Assembly (NCBI RefSeq): GCF_040580765.1
Contig: NZ_CP158687.1
Span: 3,100,001-3,164,000 of the forward strand
Origin: Lentibacter algarum
GTDB lineage: Bacteria; Pseudomonadota; Alphaproteobacteria; Rhodobacterales; Rhodobacteraceae
DNA length: 64,000 bases
Direction of reading: 5' to 3'
A model generated the notes under the pieces. It did no database searches, was not told the origin of the DNA, and worked only from the letters and a program-made list of their open reading frames with translations. The translations under genes were made by a program, and so were the position numbers. This document shows positions 26,748 to 35,106 of this stretch, piece by piece; position 1 is the first letter of the stretch, and the number at the start of each line of letters is the position of its first letter.

Positions 26748-27569
26748 ATGTTTCAGGTAAGGCGGCGTAGGTCGACGATCACATCGGCCCTCATTATCTT
26801 TGAGTTGATCTACCATTCGGTGGTTCATTCCATTCGCTCTTCGCACGGCAACGCGATTATGTCGCTTGTGACAAACCTTATGCAAATGGCGATTATGGTA
26901 CTGGCGTTTTACGTCATGTTCTCGCTTCTTGGATTGCGCGGTGCAGCCTTGCGTGGCGACTTTCTCGTTTACATCATGACAGGCATCTTCCTTTACATGA
27001 CCCATGTTAAGGCCGTTGGGGCAGTCTCTGGCTCTGCGGGTCCGTCCTCGCCTATGATGCTTCATGCCCCGATGAACACGATCGTTTCGATTGCCTCCTC
27101 TGCGCTGTCGTCACTCTATCTGCAGATCCTTTCGGCATTCGTTATTCTCTTTGGCTATTACATGGCGGTTCAATCTTTCACGATTGATCGCCCCATCGCG
27201 GCAATGGGCATGCTGCTGCTTGCATGGTTCACAGGCTGCGCCGTCGGGATGGTACTTCTCGCGATTAAGCCGTGGTTTCCGGGTTTCGTCGCGGCCTTCA
27301 CACTGATTTACCAACGCGCCAATATGATTGCCTCGGGCAAGATGTTTGTTGCCAATACGCTGCCCGGCTACATGCTCGCGATGTTTGACTGGAACCCGCT
27401 CTTTCACATCATTGATCAGTCGCGCGGTTTTGCTTTCATCAATTACAATCCGCGCTACACGCATTGGGAGTACGCTTTTGTGATCGGGCTTGTCCTGATC
27501 ATGGTTGGCCTCATGGGTGAGTTCTATACCCGCCGCCACGCCAGTATCTCTTGGAGCGCACGTCGCTAG
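26748..27569 (+). CDS. ABC-2-type polysaccharide export permease
   Basis: The 273-residue integral membrane protein has about six hydrophobic segments (for example IMSLVTNLMQMAIMVLAFYVM and MLLLAWFTGCAVGMVLLAI, in part). This is the size and layout of KpsM/RfbA-type permeases that export capsule or O-antigen. No cognate ATPase (KpsT-like) is found in the window, so the partner must lie elsewhere. It is divergent from cysQ across 138 bases and convergent with alkB, overlapping by four bases. The ribosome binding site is weak. Confidence 0.8.
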   Translation: MFQVRRRRSTITSALIIFELIYHSVVHSIRSSHGNAIMSLVTNLMQMAIMVLAFYVMFSLLGLRGAALRGDFLVYIMTGIFLYMTHVKAVGAVSGSAGPSSPMMLHAPMNTIVSIASSALSSLYLQILSAFVILFGYYMAVQSFTIDRPIAAMGMLLLAWFTGCAVGMVLLAIKPWFPGFVAAFTLIYQRANMIASGKMFVANTLPGYMLAMFDWNPLFHIIDQSRGFAFINYNPRYTHWEYAFVIGLVLIMVGLMGEFYTRRHASISWSARR

Positions 27570-28180
27570 CGTACAACCCGCATCGTCACATTGATCCGCC
27601 CGCCACCAGGCAAAAGTGTACTTGAGCCGAAGCGGATCTTGTCAACACCATGATGCGCGAGCCGCGCTGCGCCGCTGAGCAAAAGGACATCTCCAGAGCG
27701 TAACCATTGTGATGTTGTCTTGCCGCCCCGTTCAACACCACCAATACGAAACAGTCCCTCGTCCCCAAGGCTAACAGAGACAACTGGCTGGCCAAAGTCT
27801 GCTTCATCCTTGTCCTGATGAAGGCCCATGCGCGCTCCCTCGCCGTAAAAATTGATCAGCGCACATTCGGGCGTCCGCGCGTCTGGTGCGATGGCCTTCC
27901 AGATTGTCAGCAGGCTCTCGGGAATGTCGGGCCAAGCCGTTCCGCGCGGATGACGCCCTTCATAGCGGTAGCCCCGCCTGTCAGTGATCCATCCAAACTT
28001 ACCCGCGGCAGTCATCCGGACGCTCATTTTTTGCCCTCGCGGTGTTTCTGGCGCATAGAGCGGCGCCGCGCGCGCAATTTGTCGGATATCGTCGAGCAAG
28101 CTTTCCTGAGCGCTTCGAGTAAGCGCTTCGCTATAAAATAAAGCCCCATTCAGGTCGATCTTATGAGCCAGATTTACCAC
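27566..28180 (-). CDS. alkB: AlkB-type alpha-ketoglutarate-dependent dioxygenase
   Basis: AlkB oxidatively removes alkyl groups such as 1-methyladenine and 3-methylcytosine from DNA and RNA. The 204-residue protein has the iron ligands His121 and Asp123 (GLHQDKDE), a distal His near 176-177 (ARLAHHGVD) and a C-terminal arginine pair for the cosubstrate (GRINVTMRVVR). NFYGEGARMG is typical. The start is GTG. It is divergent from dnaK. No adaptive-response regulator is adjacent. Confidence 0.93.
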   Translation of the reverse strand: MVNLAHKIDLNGALFYSEALTRSAQESLLDDIRQIARAAPLYAPETPRGQKMSVRMTAAGKFGWITDRRGYRYEGRHPRGTAWPDIPESLLTIWKAIAPDARTPECALINFYGEGARMGLHQDKDEADFGQPVVSVSLGDEGLFRIGGVERGGKTTSQWLRSGDVLLLSGAARLAHHGVDKIRFGSSTLLPGGGRINVTMRVVR

Positions 28181-28238
28181 GCTTCCATCTTTCTGGGCTA
28201 AAAGCTCCTAAATTTGCTGATTCTTCACCGTCTCGGCG

Positions 28239-28267
28239 CTTGCAGGGGCATTTTGTGCTCCTTATAT
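28239..28267 (+). promoter_or_regulatory. RpoH (sigma-32)-type promoter of dnaK
   Basis: CTTG at 28239-28242 and CTTATAT at 28261-28267 are separated by 18 bases. This matches the alphaproteobacterial heat-shock consensus CTTG then CYTATNT. It lies about 110 bases upstream of the dnaK ATG. No CIRCE element was seen. Confidence 0.6.
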
Positions 28268-28378
28268 ACCCTCCGAAGCGTTTGATCAGGATCCCCCTGT
28301 TCAAACTAACATATCGGGGGCAGATGCCGTAACGGGTCTGACCTCGCAACATCGCCTTAACGTAGAAGGGATCGAAAA

Positions 28379-30292
28379 ATGTCAAAAGTCATTGGTATTG
28401 ACCTCGGCACAACAAACTCATGTATCGCCATCATGGACGGCTCTGCTGCCCGCGTGATCGAAAACTCCGAAGGCGCGCGCACAACGCCGTCGATCGTTGC
28501 TTTCACAGAAGACGAGCGCCTCGTCGGCCAGTCCGCAAAGCGCCAAGCTGTGACCAACCCAGAAAACACCGTCTTTGGTGTCAAGCGTCTCATCGGCCGC
28601 CGATTTGATGACGCGGACCTCGCAAAAGACAAAAAGCACATGCCCTTCAATGTTGTGAATGGCGGCAATGGCGACGCGTGGATCGAAGCGCGCGGCGAGA
28701 AGTATTCGCCCAGCCAGATTTCTGCCTTCATCCTTGGCAAAATGAAAGAAACGGCTGAGAGCTATCTTGGCGAAGAAGTGAAGCAGGCGGTTATCACCGT
28801 TCCCGCTTACTTCAACGATGCTCAGCGCCAAGCGACAAAAGACGCCGGCAAAATCGCTGGTCTCGAAGTCCTGCGCATCATCAACGAGCCAACAGCGGCT
28901 GCGCTGGCCTATGGCCTCGACAAAAAAGAAACCCAAACCATCGCGGTTTATGACCTCGGCGGCGGTACATTTGACGTGACCATCCTCGAAATCGACGATG
29001 GCCTCTTTGAAGTTAAGTCCACCAACGGCGACACATTCCTCGGCGGTGAAGACTTTGACATGCGCATCGTTGCTTACCTTGCGGACCAGTTCCAAAAGGA
29101 AAACGGTGTTGACCTGACCAAAGACAAAATGGCCCTCCAGCGTCTCAAAGAAGCCGCTGAGAAAGCCAAGATCGAACTGTCCAGCTCGTCACAAACCGAG
29201 ATCAACCAGCCCTTTATCTCTATGGGCAAAGACGGCTCGCCGTTGCACATGGTTATGAAGCTGACGCGTGCGAAACTTGAAAGCCTCGTCTCTGACCTGA
29301 TCAAAAACTCGCTGAAGCCTTGTGCCGCAGCGCTTAAAGATGCGGGCCTCTCCACAAGCGATATCGACGAAGTCGTTCTCGTTGGTGGTATGACGCGTAT
29401 GCCAAAGGTCATCGAAGAAGTAACAAAATTCTTCGGTAAAGAGCCCCACAAAGGCGTGAATCCTGATGAAGTTGTTGCCATGGGCGCGGCCATTCAGGCG
29501 GGCGTTCTTCAGGGCGACGTCAAAGACGTTGTTTTGCTTGACGTAACGCCTCTCTCGCTCGGCATTGAAACGCTCGGTGGTGTCTTCACCCGTCTGATCG
29601 ACCGCAACACAACGATCCCGACGAAGAAGTCGCAAATCTTCTCAACAGCAGAAGATAACCAAAATGCAGTGACAATTCGTGTTTTCCAAGGCGAGCGTGA
29701 AATGGCATCTGACAACAAGATGCTCGGTCAGTTCAACCTTGAGAACATTCCGCCAGCTCCCCGTGGCCTGCCGCAGATCGAAGTTACATTTGACATCGAC
29801 GCCAACGGTATCGTTTCGGTTGGCGCGGCTGATAAAGGCACAGGCAAAGAGCAGAAAATCACCATTCAAGCCTCAGGCGGCCTCTCAGACGCCGACATTG
29901 AGAAAATGGTGAAGGACGCAGAAGAGAACGCCGAAGCCGATAAGGACCGTCGCGAGCTTGTGGAAGCGCGCAACCAAGCCGAGAGCCTTATCCACTCGAC
30001 AGAAAAGTCAGTGGAAGAGCACTCCGACAAGGTTGATCCAACCACAGTCGAAGTTATCGAACTGTCCATTGCTGCTCTGCGCGATGATCTCGAAAAAGAG
30101 GACATCACTGCAGACAAGCTTAAGGCTGGTATCCAGAACGTCACAGAGTCAGCCATGAAGCTGGGCGAAGCGATCTACAAGGCACAGGCAGAGGCGGGCG
30201 ATGATATGCCTAACGCTGCCGACGAGGGCGGAATTGACGATGATATCGTCGATGCTGACTTCGAAGATCTTGGCGACGAAAAGCGCAGCTAA
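28379..30292 (+). CDS. dnaK: molecular chaperone DnaK
   Basis: DnaK is the Hsp70 chaperone, binding exposed hydrophobic peptides in an ATP-driven cycle with DnaJ and GrpE. The 637-residue protein has the N-terminal ATPase domain ([35 protein letters not shown]), the substrate domain (from about 390, [16 protein letters not shown]) and an acidic C-terminal tail ending in [13 protein letters not shown]. Length is standard. GAAGGGATCG precedes the ATG. dnaJ follows after 76 bases; grpE is not in the window. Confidence 0.99.
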   Translation: MSKVIGIDLGTTNSCIAIMDGSAARVIENSEGARTTPSIVAFTEDERLVGQSAKRQAVTNPENTVFGVKRLIGRRFDDADLAKDKKHMPFNVVNGGNGDAWIEARGEKYSPSQISAFILGKMKETAESYLGEEVKQAVITVPAYFNDAQRQATKDAGKIAGLEVLRIINEPTAAALAYGLDKKETQTIAVYDLGGGTFDVTILEIDDGLFEVKSTNGDTFLGGEDFDMRIVAYLADQFQKENGVDLTKDKMALQRLKEAAEKAKIELSSSSQTEINQPFISMGKDGSPLHMVMKLTRAKLESLVSDLIKNSLKPCAAALKDAGLSTSDIDEVVLVGGMTRMPKVIEEVTKFFGKEPHKGVNPDEVVAMGAAIQAGVLQGDVKDVVLLDVTPLSLGIETLGGVFTRLIDRNTTIPTKKSQIFSTAEDNQNAVTIRVFQGEREMASDNKMLGQFNLENIPPAPRGLPQIEVTFDIDANGIVSVGAADKGTGKEQKITIQASGGLSDADIEKMVKDAEENAEADKDRRELVEARNQAESLIHSTEKSVEEHSDKVDPTTVEVIELSIAALRDDLEKEDITADKLKAGIQNVTESAMKLGEAIYKAQAEAGDDMPNAADEGGIDDDIVDADFEDLGDEKRS

Positions 30293-30311
30293 GCGCCTTA
30301 GGAAGCTTGGT

Positions 30312-30341
30312 AAGGGCCGGTCCGCGCGCCGGGTCGGCCTT
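30312..30341 (+). terminator. imperfect GC-rich hairpin between dnaK and dnaJ
   Basis: AAGGGCCGG and the facing TCGGCCTT form an imperfect stem around a GC-rich loop, without a long T-run. It could attenuate read-through so that less dnaJ than dnaK is made, or stabilise the dnaK mRNA end. Confidence 0.4.
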
Positions 30342-30368
30342 CGCCGTTTCCAGAAAGGGTAATGACCC

Positions 30369-31517
30369 ATGGCTAAACGCGATTATTATGAAGTGCTGGG
30401 CATCTCAAAAGGTGCCTCGGCGGATGAAATTAAAAAAGCCTATCGTACCAAAGCGAAAGAGCTTCATCCCGACCGCAACACCGATGATCCAGACTTGGAA
30501 GCTCAGTTCAAAGAAGCGGGCGAGGCTTACGAAGTCTTGAAGGACGCCGACAAAAAGGCAGCCTACGACCGTTATGGTCATGCAGCCTTTGAAGGCGGCA
30601 TGGGCGGCGGGCGTCAGGGCGGCGGATACGGCGGCCAGCAAGGTGACTTCTCTTCTGCATTCTCTGATGTGTTTGATGATCTCTTTGGAGACTTCATGGG
30701 TGGTCAGCGCGGCGGGGGGCGTCAGCGCGCCGCGCGCGGTGCAGACTTGCGATACAATCTGCGCGTCTCCCTTGAAGATGCGTTCTCTGGCTTACAAAAA
30801 ACCATCAATGTGCCAACATCTGTCGCTTGCGATGGCTGCAGCGGAACAGGTGCCGAAGGCGGCGCCGAGCCAACAACGTGCCCGACCTGTTCAGGCATGG
30901 GTAAGGTTCGTGCCCAGCAGGGTTTCTTCACGGTCGAGCGTACGTGCCCGACCTGCTCAGGCCTCGGTCAGACCATCAAGAACCCTTGTGGAAAATGTCA
31001 TGGCCAAGGCCGTGTCGAGAAAGACCGCTCTCTTGCTGTCAATATCCCCGCAGGTGTTGAGACAGGTACGCGCATTCGCCTTGCAGGCGAAGGCGAAGCT
31101 GGGATGCGTGGCGGACCAACGGGCGACCTCTATATTTTCATAGAAGTCGAAGCACATAAAATATTCGAGCGGGAAGGGGTCAATCTCTTCTGTCGCGTTC
31201 CCGTGAGCATGGCAGCCGCCGCGCTTGGCGGTGATATTGAAGTGCCCACAATTGATGGGGGCCGCTCGCGTGTCAAAATCCCTTCAGGCTCTCAGTCTGG
31301 TCGGCAGATGCGTCTGCGCGCCAAGGGCATGCCTGCACTGCGCGGCGGCGGTTCGGGCGATATGTTCATTGAGCTGGCTGTCGAGACTCCCGTCAACTTG
31401 ACGAGCAAGCAAAAAGAGCTGCTCAAAGAGTTTGAAGCGCTGTCAGAAGACAATAATCCCGAGAGCAAGAGCTTCTTTAAGTCGGTCAAAGGCTTCTGGG
31501 ATTCGATGAAGGGCTAA
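30369..31517 (+). CDS. dnaJ: molecular chaperone DnaJ
   Basis: DnaJ is the Hsp40 cochaperone that delivers substrates to DnaK and stimulates its ATPase. The 382-residue protein has the J domain (1-70) with the HPD motif in [10 protein letters not shown], a Gly-rich stretch (75-110), four CxxCxGxG-type zinc repeats (about 145-215) and the C-terminal substrate domain. It is cotranscribed with dnaK and ends at a strong terminator. Confidence 0.98.
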   Translation: MAKRDYYEVLGISKGASADEIKKAYRTKAKELHPDRNTDDPDLEAQFKEAGEAYEVLKDADKKAAYDRYGHAAFEGGMGGGRQGGGYGGQQGDFSSAFSDVFDDLFGDFMGGQRGGGRQRAARGADLRYNLRVSLEDAFSGLQKTINVPTSVACDGCSGTGAEGGAEPTTCPTCSGMGKVRAQQGFFTVERTCPTCSGLGQTIKNPCGKCHGQGRVEKDRSLAVNIPAGVETGTRIRLAGEGEAGMRGGPTGDLYIFIEVEAHKIFEREGVNLFCRVPVSMAAAALGGDIEVPTIDGGRSRVKIPSGSQSGRQMRLRAKGMPALRGGGSGDMFIELAVETPVNLTSKQKELLKEFEALSEDNNPESKSFFKSVKGFWDSMKG

Positions 31518-31537
31518 GTCTCGAATCATTCTGATCT

Positions 31538-31572
31538 AAAGGGCGTGCCGTTGGGTGCGCCCTTTCTTTTTG
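31538..31572 (+). terminator. rho-independent terminator after dnaJ
   Basis: AAAGGGCG (31538-31545) pairs with CGCCCTTT (31558-31565) and is followed by CTTTTTGG. Confidence 0.88.
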
Positions 31573-31628
31573 GTTAACGAGGACCGTACGCAGCTGTAAC
31601 ACCTGATCTTTTTGGCTGTTTTGAAAAG

Positions 31629-31665
31629 GCGGTGCACGGGTTGTGCACGCTTTTCACCCCCCAAA
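31629..31665 (+). repeat. GTGCAC-box element, copy A
   Basis: Two GTGCAC palindromes start at 31632 and 31643, eleven bases apart, preceded by GGC and followed by GC-TTT-TCACCCCCC. The same element, on the opposite strand and with three boxes, is at 61541-61585. Copy A lies between the dnaJ terminator and radC. TTAACC sequences follow at about 31684 and 31701. A protein-binding site on one DNA face is inferred from the helical spacing. Confidence 0.65.
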
Positions 31666-31736
31666 TTTTCTCAAATCGAATCATTAACCTTTTCAAAATT
31701 AACCACTTATTCACCCTGCTCAGGCAGGCTTTTCTC

Positions 31737-32501
31737 ATGTCACAGCGCCACCAGTTTTCTGAAGCTTCACTACCGCTCTTTGAGAGCGATGAAGTGGTGA
31801 TTTCTCAAGCGATTCCAGAGGGTAAGCTTCCGTCCTATATCGCAGATCATCGCCAGCGGCTTCGTGCCCGCTTTCTGTCTGGCGGGGCGGATGCGATGCC
31901 TGATTATGAGCTTCTCGAGCTTCTTCTCTTCCGCGCCATCCCGCGCCGTGACGTAAAGCCACTCACACGAGATTTACTAAATAAATTCAATGATTTCAAC
32001 GGTGTAATAACCGCGTCGCCCGAGCGTTTGTTGGAAGTTAAAGGGGTCGGTGAGGCCGTTATCTGCGAGTTAAAAATCGTTGCCGCAACTGCGCAGCGCC
32101 TTGCCCGCTCCCGCGTCCTCCAACGCCCGGTTGTGTCCAGCTGGGAGGCCCTAATCGACTACTGCCATACCGCCATGGCCCACCGCGACACAGAGCAGTT
32201 CCGCGTATTGTTCCTCGATCGTAAAAACACTCTCATCGCTGACGAAAAACAGGGCTCTGGAACGGTTGATCATGTCCCTGTTTATCCTCGTGAGGTTGTC
32301 AAACGCGCTCTAGAATTAAATGCTAGTGCACTGATTTTAGTACATAATCACCCGTCAGGTGATCCGACACCGTCGCCTGAAGATATTTCAATGACAGCCC
32401 AAATTGAGCGTGCAGCACAGGCTCTTGGAATCACACTTCATGACCACTTGATTGTAGGAAAATCAACCGAGCTGAGCTTCCGCGCGGCTGGTCTGATTTA
32501 G
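31737..32501 (+). CDS. radC: RadC/JAB-domain protein
   Basis: RadC proteins carry a JAMM metalloprotease-like fold. Their once-assumed DNA repair role is disputed. The 254-residue protein has a helix-hairpin-helix region (RLLEVKGVGEAVICELK, about 97-113) and the JAMM motif with His203, His205 and Asp209 (LVHNHPSGDPTPS). I use ATG 31737 with AGGCAGG upstream, because an in-frame ATG 105 bases earlier would begin inside the GTGCAC element. The 3' end overlaps the convergent gene by four bases. Confidence 0.93.
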   Translation: MSQRHQFSEASLPLFESDEVVISQAIPEGKLPSYIADHRQRLRARFLSGGADAMPDYELLELLLFRAIPRRDVKPLTRDLLNKFNDFNGVITASPERLLEVKGVGEAVICELKIVAATAQRLARSRVLQRPVVSSWEALIDYCHTAMAHRDTEQFRVLFLDRKNTLIADEKQGSGTVDHVPVYPREVVKRALELNASALILVHNHPSGDPTPSPEDISMTAQIERAAQALGITLHDHLIVGKSTELSFRAAGLI

Positions 32502-34060
32502 CGGATCCAAACCTCGACACGGTGGTTCACTTGGCGCCCCCATTCGGTATCATCACAGGCCATAGGCATCGCTTCACCATACGCCTGAACGCTTACGTCG
32601 AGCTGAGTAAAATCTGCCGTTTCCGCGGCTTTCTCGATCGCATTCTTCACAACTTCGGCCCGCCGGCGAGAGATTTCCAGATTGGCTGCGGCGGGGCCTT
32701 TGCCATCACTAAAGCCAATAAAAACAAGGCTTTTTCCGTCGTATATCCCTGCTTCCAAAGCGCTGGCCAGCTGCTCCACATTCGATCGAGATTGCGCATC
32801 AAGCCTCACAGATCCAGTCTCGAAACGAAAGGATGTTGTCAGTCTTCGCATCTTGCGTAACGTGCCAATCATGACACGCGTTGTCTCCAAAGTGATTTCT
32901 TCTCCAGTGACTGAAATGGCGTTGGCCAAACGATCGCCCTGAAAGTCGATAGATATTTCTTCAGGCGCCTGATCAACAAACCCAGCGCGACGTATCACCA
33001 GCTGCGCAGCCGGACTGCGAGTATAGCTCAAAAATTCGCGCATGATCTTGGGCAGACGTCTTGCAGGAAGGTATAAAAACAAGGGGGTTGTGAGAGGGTA
33101 GTCTTCTGTTTTGACATTGCGACGTGTTGGCCTCAAAGAGCGGCCACAGGGCCCTGTGAGTGTAAGGATCTTGGTGTCCAGTGTCGCTGAACGCCCGACA
33201 AGCCCGATCCCGAAAGGGTCGATAGACACGCGCTGTGACAGATCAAAGTTATCAGTTGAAAACCGTGTTTCGCTTCCAGATGTTTGGTTTTCTTTGAGCA
33301 GAAGCCGCTGCAAAGCTACCGCCCCCGAACCTGTTTCAATGTCTCGCAGATAGGGCGTAATCGCGGCCTCTTGCGGACCGAGCTCTTTCCAATTGTTGAG
33401 CTTCCCTGAATATATTTCAGAAAGCTCCAGAACGCTGATGTCTTCAACTGGGTTTTGATTTGAAACGATCGCCACCAACGCATCAAGAGCCAAAACTCGG
33501 GCGCGGCCAAGTTGAGTCATATCTCCCATGCCGGCTTCTCGGGCGAGTTTGCGTTCCGTCGTGCTTATTTCACGCGTCGACATTACGATATCGGTTTGGT
33601 CTGCAAGGAGGTCTGCGAAACCTTCACCACTGGAGCTAATGTTAAAAAAGAAGCGAGCCAGTGTGGTCTCATCCGGTTTCTTAGAGAGGGTGATGCTAAA
33701 CTTTTCTTCACTTTGGCCTTCGCGCTCAGTCTTGAATCCGTTCTTCGCTGCGAAAGCTTCGATCAAGGCAGGCAACAGAAGACTTCCGATTTCAGCCGCA
33801 CCTGAAATGTCTACTTCTGCAACAAAGGCGCTCAAATTTGGACAGCCTGGGCCAGCACAGTCCACACCCGATCCGTCAACAGTCAGCTCGCCATAGTCCG
33901 TTTCAACGCGGTAAAACTGCCCGTCAAAGCCCAAGAGGTTCCCGTTGATTTGAACAGACTTGTCACGAGATGTGAGTGTCACATCCTGAGCAATGAGTGA
34001 TTGCACAGAGCTAAAAATGAAAAGTGCGGCGATATACGCCGCACGTTTAATACTCATCAA
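32498..34060 (-). CDS. PstS-like substrate-binding / OmpA-domain fusion protein
   Basis: The 520-residue exported protein starts with a signal peptide (AAYIAALFIFSSVQSLIAQ, about 6-24). Residues 90-370 resemble the phosphate-binding PstS fold (LLLPALIEAFAAKNGF; LSEIYSGKLNNWKELG is a hallmark). Residues 400-520 form an OmpA-type peptidoglycan-binding domain (VFIGFSDGKGPAAANLEISRRRAEVV, in part). It may therefore be anchored to the wall while binding an anion. A true phosphate role is uncertain, as no pst transporter genes are near. It lies 21 bases downstream of another exported protein gene. Confidence 0.82.
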   Translation of the reverse strand: MMSIKRAAYIAALFIFSSVQSLIAQDVTLTSRDKSVQINGNLLGFDGQFYRVETDYGELTVDGSGVDCAGPGCPNLSAFVAEVDISGAAEIGSLLLPALIEAFAAKNGFKTEREGQSEEKFSITLSKKPDETTLARFFFNISSSGEGFADLLADQTDIVMSTREISTTERKLAREAGMGDMTQLGRARVLALDALVAIVSNQNPVEDISVLELSEIYSGKLNNWKELGPQEAAITPYLRDIETGSGAVALQRLLLKENQTSGSETRFSTDNFDLSQRVSIDPFGIGLVGRSATLDTKILTLTGPCGRSLRPTRRNVKTEDYPLTTPLFLYLPARRLPKIMREFLSYTRSPAAQLVIRRAGFVDQAPEEISIDFQGDRLANAISVTGEEITLETTRVMIGTLRKMRRLTTSFRFETGSVRLDAQSRSNVEQLASALEAGIYDGKSLVFIGFSDGKGPAAANLEISRRRAEVVKNAIEKAAETADFTQLDVSVQAYGEAMPMACDDTEWGRQVNHRVEVWIR

Positions 34061-34081
34061 AAGAGCCTCTCAACGTGACGG

Positions 34082-35008
34082 TCAGTTGAAAGCTACCTTC
34101 ATGTCATTGACGAGCTTTTTCAACATTAGAAAGTCACCAACGGCGTCACAAGTGGGCATAGACATGTCCAAAGTCTGAACCGCGATCTTTTCGCCACGGC
34201 TTGTCTGAAGCGTTTGGGCTTCAATGTCTTTGTCGCAGTTGCTTGCAGTAATCTCGATATCCACGCTGAGAGCGATATCACCGATCTCCTTCGCCATACC
34301 AGAGGGGAAGGTATAGATCTGGGCAACGAGCGGGTTCTCGAGGCTGCTGTCACCAAGTTGGATTAAGAAGCCACCATGCCCGGTCACGCCATCCACGATA
34401 TCACCTGGGCGTTCGCTCCAGATGTGGCGGGGATCGCCATACTCAGCGCCAAATTCACGTGCATGGAGCCCGATACCCGAATTGCCCTGCATCTGAACCA
34501 CTGCGCGGTCATAAGAGAAAATCTCCTCTACCGTCACATTGGCCACAGCGCCCGCGCCGCCAGCTAGCGAAGCGATAAACACGGCTGTTTCGTTCAAAGC
34601 GGGAACAGTTGTGCTGAACATACCAGTTCCGTCTGTGACGTCTGAAAACATCATACCGTTGTGGTGTATCACCACGCGTTCGTTTGGAGCGCAGGGGGCA
34701 GACAGTTCCAGATCCACAAGCGCGGCTGCGATCGGTGTCCCTGATAGCGTCACTTTACAAGTCTCGCTTGTCAGGGGCTGCTGTGTGCCTTGTGAGGTTG
34801 CCAAAGAGCTGTCCAGAGAGGCTGTCACAAGCGTTGCTTCATCTGCCGCTGTCAACTTAATGTCTGAGATCGCGACGGGCAAAGGCATAGCTTGCACATC
34901 AGCTGCGCTAGCATGATTTGTCGCGGACGTGATTTGCATGATCTGCCCTGTTAGCAAGATCGTAGCCAGTGTTGCGCCAGCAATTCCATATCTCTTATAG
35001 TCGGGCAT
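34082..35008 (-). CDS. conserved exported protein of unknown function
   Basis: I do not recognise a characterised domain. The 308-residue protein has an N-terminal hydrophobic segment (about 8-28, YGIAGATLATILLTGQIMQI) that is either an uncleaved anchor or a signal peptide. The rest is beta-rich without repeats (VTLSGTPIAAALVDLELSAP, VVIHHNGMMFSDVTDGTGMF). Position beside secA and upstream of the PstS/OmpA-like gene in the same direction suggests an envelope role. Similar genes next to secA are sometimes labelled translocase, which the sequence does not support. Confidence 0.6.
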   Translation of the reverse strand: MPDYKRYGIAGATLATILLTGQIMQITSATNHASAADVQAMPLPVAISDIKLTAADEATLVTASLDSSLATSQGTQQPLTSETCKVTLSGTPIAAALVDLELSAPCAPNERVVIHHNGMMFSDVTDGTGMFSTTVPALNETAVFIASLAGGAGAVANVTVEEIFSYDRAVVQMQGNSGIGLHAREFGAEYGDPRHIWSERPGDIVDGVTGHGGFLIQLGDSSLENPLVAQIYTFPSGMAKEIGDIALSVDIEITASNCDKDIEAQTLQTSRGEKIAVQTLDMSMPTCDAVGDFLMLKKLVNDMKVAFN

Positions 35009-35106
35009 AGCTGCCTCCGCCGTAAAGGTTCGGAGACAGTTTCGTTAAAAATTTGGGCACTCTTAGGGCAAAAGCACGGAGTCATTCAGGCGTTTCTGTG
35101 GTGGCT

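Noticed and set aside
31632-31650. GTGCAC boxes as DnaA boxes or LexA site
   Set aside because: They do not match the DnaA consensus TTATNCACA or the alphaproteobacterial LexA site GTTC-N7-GTTC.
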